Shown piece after piece: positions 36,172-44,503 of a stretch of DNA of 64,000 nt; position 1 is the stretch's first letter; every line of letters starts with the position of its first letter. The notes under the pieces were generated by a model. That model did no database searches and had not been told where the DNA came from. It was given only the letters and a program-made list of their open reading frames with translations. The DNA is from Glaciecola amylolytica (GTDB taxonomy: Bacteria > Bacteroidota > Bacteroidia > Flavobacteriales_D > Crocinitomicaceae), in assembly GCA_003856375.1 (NCBI GenBank), contig CP034120.1, positions 434,001-498,000 on the forward strand. Direction: 5' to 3'. A program made the translations under genes and the position numbers.

Positions 36172-37298
36172 TTCGAAGAATTTTTTTGCAATGCTGAGTA
36201 ATAAAAAAATGGAAGTATCAAAACATATACCAAGTCCGTTAAAGGCAGTAAAGCTATAAATCCGGGCGACTTGAGTTTCTTAAAACAAACTCCCAGCAAC
36301 CACCATTTTATAATCGTTACGAAACCAAATCCGGCCAAGGCATGTATCCACCATCCACTTTGTAAGATCAAAAGAACAAAAGATATAAGCATCAAAATCA
36401 AAGTCATGGGATATATTCCTAACATCGCTCTTTTGAAAACCTTGTAACGCGGAGATGTGGTGTAGTGTCTGGATTTCTGAAGAACAAAAGATTCCCAGTT
36501 TTCTTTGGCTTCGCTGTACTGAAAACTATCCGGATCCAATTGAATCGTGTAGTTGTTTTTTTGTGCAGCTTCCTGAATGAACAAGTCATCATCGCCCGAC
36601 ATCAGGGAATAATGCGATTTGAATCCGTTTGTGGATTGGAAAACACTTTTGGTGTAAGCCATGTTTCGACCAACTCCCATGTAAGGAATCCGGTTGATAG
36701 CCATCGAAAAGTAGTTTACGGCAATCATGGTGGTGTCAAAACGAATGATCTTATTCAGGAAGCCTTTGCGTTTGTTGTAAGGACCGTAACCCAATACAAT
36801 TTGCTTTTTCTCGCTGAATTTCTCAACCATTTTGCGCAGCCATAAATCACTGGCAGGTGTGCAATCCGCATCTGTAAAAACCAGGTGTTCGTAGCGCGCT
36901 TTTTTGATTCCCATGGTCAACGGAAACTTCTTACTTGGCTTCAAATGCTTGCTTCGCTCCACTTCCATCACAACCAGATTCGGGTACTGACGGCTTAATG
37001 CGTCCAGTAAATACTTCGAATCATCCATCGATTGGTTATTGATGACAACTACTTCAAAAGGTGCCGGATAATTCTGATCCAGAATTTTTGGAAGATTCTG
37101 GTATAAATTGTCGGATTCATTCCTGGCGGCAATCACAATGGATACCGGCGGCAAGTCTGCAAAAACGGGTTTGCTTTTCCAAAAAGCCAATCTCCCGAAG
37201 AATATCACAGCGTAAATTAACTGTACAGCCGCAAGTCCGGCAAAAATCCAAAAGATGTAAAATACGCTTGTGTCCTGTAATTCGGGGATTATTTTCAT
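36162..37298 (-). CDS. Family 2 membrane glycosyltransferase
   Basis: 378 residues from ATG 37298 (an earlier in-frame ATG would overlap the divergent promoter region). There is one N-terminal TM (YIFWIFAGLAAVQLIYAVIFF), a GT-A domain (PPVSIVIAARNESDNLYQNL, VINNQSMDDS, FTDADCTPASDLWL as the DxD-like site, MSGDDDLFIQEAA), a Q-x-x-R-like element (LQKSRHYTTSPRYK), then two or three C-terminal TM segments. The layout is that of processive or undecaprenyl-linked glycan glycosyltransferases. It is followed by the overlapping ECF sigma gene. The sugar and acceptor cannot be told. Confidence 0.88.
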   Translation of the reverse strand: MKIIPELQDTSVFYIFWIFAGLAAVQLIYAVIFFGRLAFWKSKPVFADLPPVSIVIAARNESDNLYQNLPKILDQNYPAPFEVVVINNQSMDDSKYLLDALSRQYPNLVVMEVERSKHLKPSKKFPLTMGIKKARYEHLVFTDADCTPASDLWLRKMVEKFSEKKQIVLGYGPYNKRKGFLNKIIRFDTTMIAVNYFSMAINRIPYMGVGRNMAYTKSVFQSTNGFKSHYSLMSGDDDLFIQEAAQKNNYTIQLDPDSFQYSEAKENWESFVLQKSRHYTTSPRYKVFKRAMLGIYPMTLILMLISFVLLILQSGWWIHALAGFGFVTIIKWWLLGVCFKKLKSPGFIALLPLTDLVYVLILPFFYYSALQKNSSKWK

Positions 37299-37347
37299 TA
37301 AAGTGTCTTCTTCGCATACAAAGATGGGGCACTTTCCGAAATCCACT

Positions 37348-37355
37348 TATCTTTG
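37348..37355 (+). promoter_or_regulatory. Candidate -7 element of the tgt operon (TATCTTTG)
   Basis: Matches TAnnTTTG, ends 24 nt before the ATG at 37380. No TTG at the -33 distance. Confidence 0.5.
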
Positions 37356-37379
37356 CATCGTTTATTTTTCAACAGAATT

Positions 37380-38510
37380 ATGCACTTTGAGCTAAAGCAT
37401 ACCGATCCGCATTCCAAAGCAAGAGCCGGACTGGTTCATACTGACCACGGTACGATTGAAACACCAATTTTTATGCCGGTCGGAACACAGGGAACGGTAA
37501 AAGGAGTTCATCAGCAGGAATTGCGCGATGATGTTGAGGCCCAAATTATTTTAGGGAATACCTTTCACTTGTATTTGCGTCCGGGATTGGATGTAATTGA
37601 AGGTGCCGGAGGTTTGCATCAGTTTATCGGTTGGGAACGACCGATTTTAACGGATAGCGGCGGTTATCAGGTATATTCTCTTGCGAAAAGCAGAAAGATT
37701 ACGGAAGAAGGAGTGCGTTTTCAATCACATCACGACGGAAGTTATCATTTTTTTTCTCCGGAACGTGCAATTGACATTCAACGTACCATCGGTGCGGATA
37801 TCATCATGGCTTTTGATGAATGTACTCCGTATCCGTGTGATTACAACTATGCGAAACGCTCCATGCACATGACGCATCGCTGGTTGAAACGCTGTATTAC
37901 TCAAATGGATTCCACCGAGCCGAAATACGGTTATTCGCAAGCCTTGTTTCCGATTGTTCAGGGAAGTGTTTACCCGGATTTAAGAAAGGAATCGGCTGAA
38001 TTTATCGCTTCACAAAATGGTGTGGGGAATGCAATCGGCGGCTTGTCGGTTGGAGAACCGGATGAAGACCTGTACAGCATGACAGATTTGGTTTGTTCGA
38101 TTCTGCCTGCTGATAAACCGCGTTATTTGATGGGAGTCGGTACTCCGGTGAATATTCTTGAAGCAATTGCTTTGGGTGTAGATATGTTCGACTGTGTAAT
38201 GCCTTCCCGCAATGCACGACACGGAATGTTGTTTACTTCCGAAGGAACGATCAATATCAAAAATCATAAATGGAGAATGGATTATTCTCCGTTGGATCCG
38301 AATGGCACGGCTTATGTAGATCAGGTTTACACCAAAGCATATTTACATCATTTGATCAAGGCGAAAGAAAATTTGGCAATCCAAATTGCAACCATTCACA
38401 ATTTAGCTTTTTATTTGGCGTTGGTTAAAGAAGCCAGAAAGCGTATTCTGGATGGAACTTTCAGAACCTGGAAGGACGAACAAGTGAAAAAACTGGGGAG
38501 AAGAATTTAA
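37380..38510 (+). CDS. tgt: Queuine/preQ1 tRNA-guanine transglycosylase
   Basis: 376 residues from ATG 37380 (MHFELKHTDPHSKARAG). An upstream in-frame ATG would lie over the promoter. It exchanges guanine 34 for preQ1 in tRNAs with GUN anticodons. Motifs: IFMPVGTQGTVKGV, LTDSGGYQVYSL (general acid/base Asp), GGLSVGEP, and MFDCVMPSRNARHGMLFT with the nucleophilic Asp at about residue 270. At the usual zinc site the CxCxxC triplet is absent: the segment reads DPNGTAYVDQVYTKAYLHHL, while the later His (TIHNL) remains. The gene shares one base with lptG. Start of a tgt-lptG-DUF481 operon. Confidence 0.96.
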   Translation: MHFELKHTDPHSKARAGLVHTDHGTIETPIFMPVGTQGTVKGVHQQELRDDVEAQIILGNTFHLYLRPGLDVIEGAGGLHQFIGWERPILTDSGGYQVYSLAKSRKITEEGVRFQSHHDGSYHFFSPERAIDIQRTIGADIIMAFDECTPYPCDYNYAKRSMHMTHRWLKRCITQMDSTEPKYGYSQALFPIVQGSVYPDLRKESAEFIASQNGVGNAIGGLSVGEPDEDLYSMTDLVCSILPADKPRYLMGVGTPVNILEAIALGVDMFDCVMPSRNARHGMLFTSEGTINIKNHKWRMDYSPLDPNGTAYVDQVYTKAYLHHLIKAKENLAIQIATIHNLAFYLALVKEARKRILDGTFRTWKDEQVKKLGRRI

Positions 38511-39637
38511 TGCTCAAAATTTTAGATCGATATATCATCCGGAAGTTTCTTTCAACATTCTTTTTTATGTTGGGAGTGATCATGCTTTTGGCAATGGTTT
38601 TCGATGTAGCCGAGCGTTTACCTGAGTTTATCAATAATCAGGCGCCGTTAAAAGCAATCGTTTTCGACTATTATTTCAATTTCCTGCTCTATTACGGGAA
38701 CACCTTTTCCTCGATGATTATTTTCATCTCTGTGATCTGGTTTACGGCTAAAATGGCACAGGAAGCGGAAATAATTCCGATGCTGAACAGCGGAAGACCT
38801 TTTACGCGGATTCTTCGTCCGTATATGATTGCAGCAACGATTCTGATGTTGATGTCGTTGGTTCTGAATCACTTTGTGTTGCCGCGTGCCAACAGGGTGC
38901 GGCTTGATTTTGAAGAGTCTTTTTACCGCGACCGTTTATTGGTTGAAAACTATCATGCTGAATTTCCGGGGAACGAATTGGTGCATTATGCGAGTTACAA
39001 TTCCCAGGAATCGATCATTAATGACTTTGTGATTGAGCGCTACGATAACAAAAACCGCTTGATCCACTTTTTGAAAGCCCGGACTGCGATGGTGGATTCC
39101 GGAAAAACGAATTATTGGCACTTGACGGATGTATTTGAGCGGAAGATTACGTATCTCGACAGCTTGAAACCGAATCTGAAAATTCAGTCCAAAGTATTTG
39201 ATCAAAAGATTCAACTGATTGAAGAGCATCAGAAAGACACGATTCTGCCTTACAAAATAGAAGACATGGCAATTCGCGATAATATTGCCGAAGCGATGAC
39301 TTATACCGAATTGAAACAGTTTATCCGGAAAGAGAAGGAGAAAGGAAATTCAAACGTTCCGACTTTTGAGATTGAGCTTTACCAGCGGACAAGTTACCCT
39401 TTCGCAACCTATGTTCTGACCTTGATCGGAGTGAGTGTGTCGAGCAGAAAGAAAAGAGGAGGAATCGGAGTCAATATTGCAATCGGTTTGCTGTTTGTTT
39501 TTATCTACATTTTCGCCATGAAAGTGACGACTGTTGCGGCAACCACGGTTGGTTTTCCTCCTGTTGCTGCCGTTTGGATTCCGAATGTGATTTTCGGTAT
39601 TTTAGCCATTTTCCTATATCGAATTGCGCCAAAGTGA
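38510..39637 (+). CDS. lptG: LptF/LptG family LPS export permease
   Basis: 375 residues. The protein is a membrane subunit of the LptB2FG ABC transporter, which extracts LPS from the inner membrane. It has the expected plan: N-terminal LDRYIIRKFLSTFFFMLGVIMLL, three TMs, a periplasmic beta-jellyroll of about 170 residues (about 125-290), then three C-terminal TMs (YPFATYVLTLIGVSVSSRKKRGGIGVNIAIGLL). The adjacency to tgt is, to my knowledge, typical for Bacteroidota. It overlaps both neighbours by one base. LptF and LptG cannot be separated by eye; the symbol follows the usual call at this locus. Confidence 0.92.
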   Translation: MLKILDRYIIRKFLSTFFFMLGVIMLLAMVFDVAERLPEFINNQAPLKAIVFDYYFNFLLYYGNTFSSMIIFISVIWFTAKMAQEAEIIPMLNSGRPFTRILRPYMIAATILMLMSLVLNHFVLPRANRVRLDFEESFYRDRLLVENYHAEFPGNELVHYASYNSQESIINDFVIERYDNKNRLIHFLKARTAMVDSGKTNYWHLTDVFERKITYLDSLKPNLKIQSKVFDQKIQLIEEHQKDTILPYKIEDMAIRDNIAEAMTYTELKQFIRKEKEKGNSNVPTFEIELYQRTSYPFATYVLTLIGVSVSSRKKRGGIGVNIAIGLLFVFIYIFAMKVTTVAATTVGFPPVAAVWIPNVIFGILAIFLYRIAPK

Positions 39638-40395
39638 TGAGGTTAGTCAGCTTGTTTCTATTTTTAGCTTGCGGTGTTGGTGTAAATGCACAAATTGTAA
39701 ATATTGAAAACCGCCGGATCTACGAAGATACTTCAGGCTGGAGCGGATCCCTTGATGCCGGAATGTCGGTAACCCAAAATTCGGCAGATGTACTGTATTC
39801 TGGAAATTTCAGACCCCGGGCTCAATATAAAACCCGGAAAAATCATTTCCTGATTATTTCCGATCTGAACTATACGGCTTCTAATAAAACGACATTCGCG
39901 AATTCGGGAATGGCTCACTTCCGATATGCGAGACGGATCAAAAACAGCGCCTGGAAATGGGAGGGCTACACGCAAATCCAATACAATCAACTGCTGAATC
40001 AACGGGTTCGATATCTGGTCGGAACCGGGCCACGCTGGAAATTTATCGATACGAATAATGTCCGTTTTTTTGTTGGAACATCTACTTTCTGGGAACACGA
40101 GGAGTTAACCGAAGACGGGGTTGTCAACGATAATTTCAGGTGGAGTAACTATTTGAGCTGGTTCATTCGCACCAAAAGTGGTTTCAGTTTTTCGGCAACA
40201 ACCTATTATCAACCTCGTTGGGACAAAATCAAAGATTTTCGTTTTTCCGGACAGTACCAAATTGCACAGGCAATTACCAAACGGCTGGATATGCGGATCG
40301 AGTTTAACATGTTTTATGACAGCGAACCACCTGTCAATGTAAGGAAAACAGTTTTCAGCTCATCCGCCGGATTCAGGGTTCGATTGGGGGAATAA
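39637..40395 (+). CDS. DUF481-type outer-membrane beta-barrel protein
   Basis: 252 residues from ATG 39637, which shares one base with the lptG stop (TGATG). A longer in-frame reading would overlap lptG by 60 nt. Signal peptide ends GVGVNAQ. The mature part alternates aromatic and polar residues in strands (HFLIISDLNYTASNK, FRYARRIKNSAWKWEGYTQIQYN, FFVGTSTFWEHEE, GFSFSATTYYQPRW) and closes with SAGFRVRLGE, a typical barrel end. This fits DUF481/YdiY-like salt-induced outer-membrane proteins. Coupling to lptG suggests an outer-membrane role tied to LPS supply, which is inference. Confidence 0.8.
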   Translation: MRLVSLFLFLACGVGVNAQIVNIENRRIYEDTSGWSGSLDAGMSVTQNSADVLYSGNFRPRAQYKTRKNHFLIISDLNYTASNKTTFANSGMAHFRYARRIKNSAWKWEGYTQIQYNQLLNQRVRYLVGTGPRWKFIDTNNVRFFVGTSTFWEHEELTEDGVVNDNFRWSNYLSWFIRTKSGFSFSATTYYQPRWDKIKDFRFSGQYQIAQAITKRLDMRIEFNMFYDSEPPVNVRKTVFSSSAGFRVRLGE

Positions 40396-40522
40396 GCCAT
40401 TTTCAGTTCTATACATTTCCCCTTGTTTTTTATCTTTCTGAATAATTTTTAACAAAAATTGACTCGTTTATTGGTTTATTTCTCGTTAAATTGAAGAGAA
40501 TTAGAAACTTAAAATTGTAAGT

Positions 40523-40738
40523 ATGAAGAAGGTAATGTTTGGGGCTTTAGCAATTGCTTTGCTGGGCTTGACATCGTGCAAGAAGGATTACAACTGTGAG
40601 TGTACTTATCAGGATACTGGTAATGCGACGATCATAGAAAACAAAACAATTAAGAATTCTACTTTGGACGATGCGAAGAGAACTTGTGACGGTTACGAAA
40701 CCGATGGGGCTATTACGAGAACGTGTACGCTCTTATAA
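40523..40738 (+). CDS. Tiny Cys-rich lipoprotein
   Basis: 71 residues. Signal MKKVMFGALAIALLGLTSC is a clear lipobox signal. The mature 53 residues begin KKDYNCECTYQDTG and hold four more cysteines (CEC near the start, then two near the end), suggesting two disulfides. Similar short KKDYxCxC lipoproteins are frequent in Bacteroidota, and no function is known to me. It is monocistronic with a terminator at 40768-40793. The 127-nt upstream region has no clear promoter match. Confidence 0.85.
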   Translation: MKKVMFGALAIALLGLTSCKKDYNCECTYQDTGNATIIENKTIKNSTLDDAKRTCDGYETDGAITRTCTLL

Positions 40739-40767
40739 AAGTGTATTTTTTTTAAAACAAACTGGCT

Positions 40768-40793
40768 AAAGGCTGTCGAAAGACGGCCTTTTT
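40768..40793 (+). terminator. Rho-independent terminator
   Basis: AAAGGCTGTC-GAAA-GACGGCCTTT with one T-G pair and a GAAA loop, followed by T-rich sequence. It may also serve the convergent transporter gene. Confidence 0.85.
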
Positions 40794-40892
40794 ATTTTTA
40801 GGTCTTGTACGAGAATACTGCTGATTTCAGTGTGAACCCGACAGGACAGGCTGAGAAATAGTTTTCCTGATTTTTATATAATCACAACTGTG

Positions 40893-42116
40893 TCAGAACT
40901 CGTCGAGGTGATTGTGTGTTGCGTCTTTTTTCTTCGTGAGCAAAAACAAGATTAATGTCACGAGCATACAAAAGAAGAATCCGATACCTGATACCAGGGT
41001 CATGATCCGGTAATTTCCGTCGCCGATATTGTCGAAAAGTTTGTTTGCGATGAAAAGGGATAAAAAACCAAAGGTAGATAAAGCCAAACCGCTGAATGTC
41101 GCCATGAGTTTTTGCGGAGAAAACTGCAAAATGAAACTCAGTAAAGTAGGAAACAACATGATTTCACCAATGAAATTCAAGGCAATAAAACTGGTCATAA
41201 AAGCAGGATTGTCTGTCTGACTGTTTGCCATCGTTACAATGGCTGCCAAAATGGAAATGGTTGCTGCTCCGAAACCAATCACAATTTTCAACAACGGAGA
41301 GAATTTGAAACGATTCCAAATGATTCCGAAAATGAGATAGCCCACAATCGGGATCAGGGTAGGGATAAAACTGATCAGGCGGTCTACGCTTCCGGATCGG
41401 AAACCACTGTAGTTGAATTCATCCATGGAGCGGGTTAAGAGCCGTTGGAAAAGCCAATAGAGGAAAAGTCCGAGTATGGACAGGAAAATGGTTTCATTCA
41501 CACGATTACCTGCATCTAAAGGAGTTGAATGCGATTCCGGATTCACTTTCTTGATCAAAAAACTCAACCCTGCAATTATGACCAAACAAACAATACAGGA
41601 TGTGAACCCGCGTTCAAAAGTTGCCGAAAGCTCCAGATAGTAGAACGACAGCGGAGCCAGAAAAGAACCTAGTGCGATGGTGAATAGGTTGATGCTTAGA
41701 GCTCCGTCCAATTTGTGTTTTCGTTCGGTGTAAAGCAATCCCACTGATTTCATAATGGCGGGAGAAAAAAGTGATTGTCCTAGAATGAAAACAAACATTC
41801 CCAGGTAAAACATTCCGAGTTGTTTTTGCATGAAAAGGACAATTCCCAAAATCTGAAGAGCACAGCTCACAACGATGGATAGTTTGTTCCCAAAAAGAAA
41901 ATCGACCATCAGGCCTCCGAAAACTCTGGCAAAAAGCAACGCCGAAGAGAAGGTGATAAGCAGTTCCGTAGCGTCATCGCCATATAGATTCATGGCTTCA
42001 CTGATCAGATAGCTGTAAGTGAAAGTCTGCAATCCGTAATAGGTGAATCTTTCCAGAAAAAGCATGCTGTTGAGCACACTGGATTGTTCTAAAAAGTAGT
42101 ATTTGTTAGCTGACAT
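40893..42116 (-). CDS. MFS transporter, POT/PTR2-like
   Basis: 407 residues with about 12 hydrophobic segments. The first segment holds LERFTYYGLQTF, close to the POT-family ExxERFxYYG motif, and FVFILGQSLFSPAIMKSVGLLY matches the POT TM4-5 region loosely. A late FIGEIMLFPTLLSFILQFSP resembles the family's C-terminal motif. Proton-coupled peptide uptake is thus likely, but the protein is shorter than classical POT members (about 450-500) and the specificity is uncertain. Its 5-prime region runs into the mutS2-like gene end 57 nt upstream, so it may be co-transcribed with it. Confidence 0.75.
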   Translation of the reverse strand: MSANKYYFLEQSSVLNSMLFLERFTYYGLQTFTYSYLISEAMNLYGDDATELLITFSSALLFARVFGGLMVDFLFGNKLSIVVSCALQILGIVLFMQKQLGMFYLGMFVFILGQSLFSPAIMKSVGLLYTERKHKLDGALSINLFTIALGSFLAPLSFYYLELSATFERGFTSCIVCLVIIAGLSFLIKKVNPESHSTPLDAGNRVNETIFLSILGLFLYWLFQRLLTRSMDEFNYSGFRSGSVDRLISFIPTLIPIVGYLIFGIIWNRFKFSPLLKIVIGFGAATISILAAIVTMANSQTDNPAFMTSFIALNFIGEIMLFPTLLSFILQFSPQKLMATFSGLALSTFGFLSLFIANKLFDNIGDGNYRIMTLVSGIGFFFCMLVTLILFLLTKKKDATHNHLDEF

Positions 42117-42173
42117 TTTTTTTCTGTTTTGTATGAAGGAAGAAGAAGGTGCATTGTTTTTATCATTTGAACC

Positions 42174-44303
42174 TTACTTAATCCACATGAGTTTTTCGCG
42201 TTCTACTTTTAAACGCATAAATCCGAAAACAACCGTCAGCAAATGACCTTTGATTTCTTCCACCGTTCCGCTTTGTTTGGTTTCGATCATTTTAACGGTT
42301 GAACCGACCACAATTTTATCACGTTGGTAAGTATCCTGTTCCGGTTGTTGTGTTTTGCGTTTTTTTGCCGTTGGTTTTTGAGGCTTTTGCTGCATCAGTT
42401 CCACTTTGCGTTTCGCTTCTTCGATTTTCGATTTCTCCACCATCAGGTATTTGCGAACATCCTCCAGCAGCGGATTATTTGCATCTTTTTTGCGGGTTTT
42501 GGTTTGGTAGCGGTCAATGAACGATTTCATTTTCTTACCTGAATTGATGAACAGGTTGTTCTTTTCCGCTAAATCCTGCTGAGAACGCAAGCGTTCGTCG
42601 ATTCGTTTCTTTTTCTCTATGAATTCTTCGCGTGCCGCATTTGCCAGTTCCTGTGCTTCGATGTGCTCATTGTTCAAGCGCTGCAGATACATTTTCTCCC
42701 GGTTCAATTCGTTGAGCAAATGATCCATTTTTACGCGGTTCTGATCCAGTTTTCCTTTGGCCTGTTCAATCAGATCAAGTGGAATTCCGTTCATCTGAGC
42801 CACTTCAAACGTAAAGGAGCTTCCCGGCTGTCCTATCGAGAAACGATACAGCGGTTCCAGTGTTTCTGTATTGAAAAGCATACAGCCATTCACCGCATTA
42901 GGAAGTCTGTCGGCTTTTAGTTTGATATTGGCGTAGTGAGTCGTAATGACTCCATACGACTTGCGATTGTATAATTCCTCAAAGAAAACTTCTGCCAAAG
43001 CTCCGCCCAGTTCCGGGTCAGAACCCGTTCCGAATTCGTCCAGAAGTAAAAGTGTCCGCCTGTTGGCGATCTTCAGGAAGTATTTCATGCGTTTCAAACG
43101 ATAGGAGTAAGTACTCAATTCGTTTTCGATTGATTGGTTATCTCCGATGTCGGTCAGGACCTGCTGGAAGAAACAGAATTTACTGTTTTCATGTACCGGA
43201 ATCAACAAACCGGCTTGCAGCATGATTTGAAGCAATCCGATTGTTTTCAAGGTAATCGATTTCCCTCCTGCATTCGGTCCCGAAATCACCAGCATGCGGT
43301 TATTCGGATCCAGAATCAAGCTTTGAGGAAGGGTTACTTTTCCCAACGATTTATTGGTTTTCCATAGAATCGGATGAAATGCATCGATCAGTTCGATCCG
43401 CGTATTTCGCACAATTCCGGGTAAATTTGCGTTTAAGTCGAGGGCCAGTTTGGTTTTGGAGTTGATAAAATCAAATTCCGTCAGCAAACTTTGATACGCT
43501 TCGATCAAGGGAAGATGGTGCGCAATATCGCGCGTTAATTCCTGGAGAATGCGGAAAATTTCTTTGCGTTCATCATCCAGCGACATTTCCAACTCGTTGT
43601 TGAGCGGAATATTGATTGCCGGTTCGATAAAAGTCAGACTCCCGGTTTTGGAAGAGCCAACCACCATTCCGCCAATTTTTCGCTTGTGGCTCGATTGTAC
43701 CGTCAGAACTCTTCGTTCGTTGATAAATGCTTCTTTGGTGTCGCCCAGCAAACCTTCTTTCAAGTAACGCCGCATTTCCTTGTCAAAATTGCGGTTGATC
43801 TGATTGCGCAGTTTTGCAATTTGTTGACGGATCACGAATAATTCCGGAGAAGCATCGTCTTTGATTTGTCCGCGGCGGTCGAATACTTTTTCAATCGCTT
43901 CGATCAGCTCTCGTGTAAAATAAACCTGATTTAAAAGAGCGAATAGATTCGGAAAATCCTGCGAGCGCTTGTCGAAAAAGTGAATGATGTGATTTGCCAG
44001 TTCGGAAGCTCTCGTAATTCGAACAAAGCCTTCCTGCTGTAAAACGGCATTCCGGATCGGAAGCAATTTGATCTCAGCCAGCAATTCTTCAAAATCCAGC
44101 GCAGGAAAGGATTCTCCTTCTACCCGAATGCGTTTGAATTCATTGAGACGAAGCAATTCGAATTCAATGGCGTCAAAATCATTGTTGGGAACAAGCTCCT
44201 CCAATCGTTTTCTTGCTGTATCACCAATGCTGAATGCAGCCAGCCATTCTCTGATCTGATTGAATTCCAGGTCATGAAGTGTTTGCTGATCAAATCCTTT
44301 CAT
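42174..44303 (-). CDS. MutS2-like ATPase lacking the Smr nuclease domain
   Basis: 709 residues. The N-terminal MutS core/clamp helices are present (about 1-300). Walker A is SGPNAGGKSITLK at about 339 and Walker B LLLLDEFGTGSDPELGG at about 418. ITTHYANIK is the switch His. A long charged coiled coil (about 500-640) follows, then a KOW-like segment (GSTVKMIETKQSGTVEEIKGHLLTVVFG). MutS2 proteins normally add an Smr domain at the C terminus; here the protein ends right after the KOW-like part. MutS2 binds collided ribosomes or branched DNA. An Smr-less form would bind and move but not cut through Smr. Confidence 0.93.
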   Translation of the reverse strand: MKGFDQQTLHDLEFNQIREWLAAFSIGDTARKRLEELVPNNDFDAIEFELLRLNEFKRIRVEGESFPALDFEELLAEIKLLPIRNAVLQQEGFVRITRASELANHIIHFFDKRSQDFPNLFALLNQVYFTRELIEAIEKVFDRRGQIKDDASPELFVIRQQIAKLRNQINRNFDKEMRRYLKEGLLGDTKEAFINERRVLTVQSSHKRKIGGMVVGSSKTGSLTFIEPAINIPLNNELEMSLDDERKEIFRILQELTRDIAHHLPLIEAYQSLLTEFDFINSKTKLALDLNANLPGIVRNTRIELIDAFHPILWKTNKSLGKVTLPQSLILDPNNRMLVISGPNAGGKSITLKTIGLLQIMLQAGLLIPVHENSKFCFFQQVLTDIGDNQSIENELSTYSYRLKRMKYFLKIANRRTLLLLDEFGTGSDPELGGALAEVFFEELYNRKSYGVITTHYANIKLKADRLPNAVNGCMLFNTETLEPLYRFSIGQPGSSFTFEVAQMNGIPLDLIEQAKGKLDQNRVKMDHLLNELNREKMYLQRLNNEHIEAQELANAAREEFIEKKKRIDERLRSQQDLAEKNNLFINSGKKMKSFIDRYQTKTRKKDANNPLLEDVRKYLMVEKSKIEEAKRKVELMQQKPQKPTAKKRKTQQPEQDTYQRDKIVVGSTVKMIETKQSGTVEEIKGHLLTVVFGFMRLKVEREKLMWIK

Positions 44304-44307
44304 AATG

Positions 44308-44337
44308 TAAAAATAGTGGCAATTTGGAAGTTGACAA
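44308..44337 (-). promoter_or_regulatory. Promoter candidate of the mutS2-like gene
   Basis: Minus strand: TTG, 19 nt, TATTTTTA (one mismatch to TAnnTTTG). It ends 5 nt before the ATG, so the transcript would be almost leaderless. Confidence 0.5.
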
Positions 44338-44458
44338 GAGACTACTTCGGATTAATTCGAAATGAGACGTAAAATAATGGAAGTCGTTATTGAATGTAAT
44401 GGGGATAAAATCAGAAGAATTAAATGAATCACCAAATGATCGTCCGTAAAAAACGTAA

Positions 44459-44479
44459 AGGCGAGCCGAAGCCCGCCTA
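44459..44479. terminator. Weak hairpin after the giant propeller gene
   Basis: AGGCGAGC-CGAA-GCCCGCCT with one mismatch, 25 nt past the stop at 44504 on the minus strand, with a T-rich minus-strand flank (ACGTTTTTTACG). Confidence 0.5.
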
Positions 44480-44503
44480 TGTGTTTTGATGATTCAAAAA
44501 GAG

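Noticed and set aside
39574-39636. Upstream start for the DUF481 gene
   Set aside because: It would overlap lptG by 60 nt and hide the signal peptide; ATG 39637 gives a clean signal.
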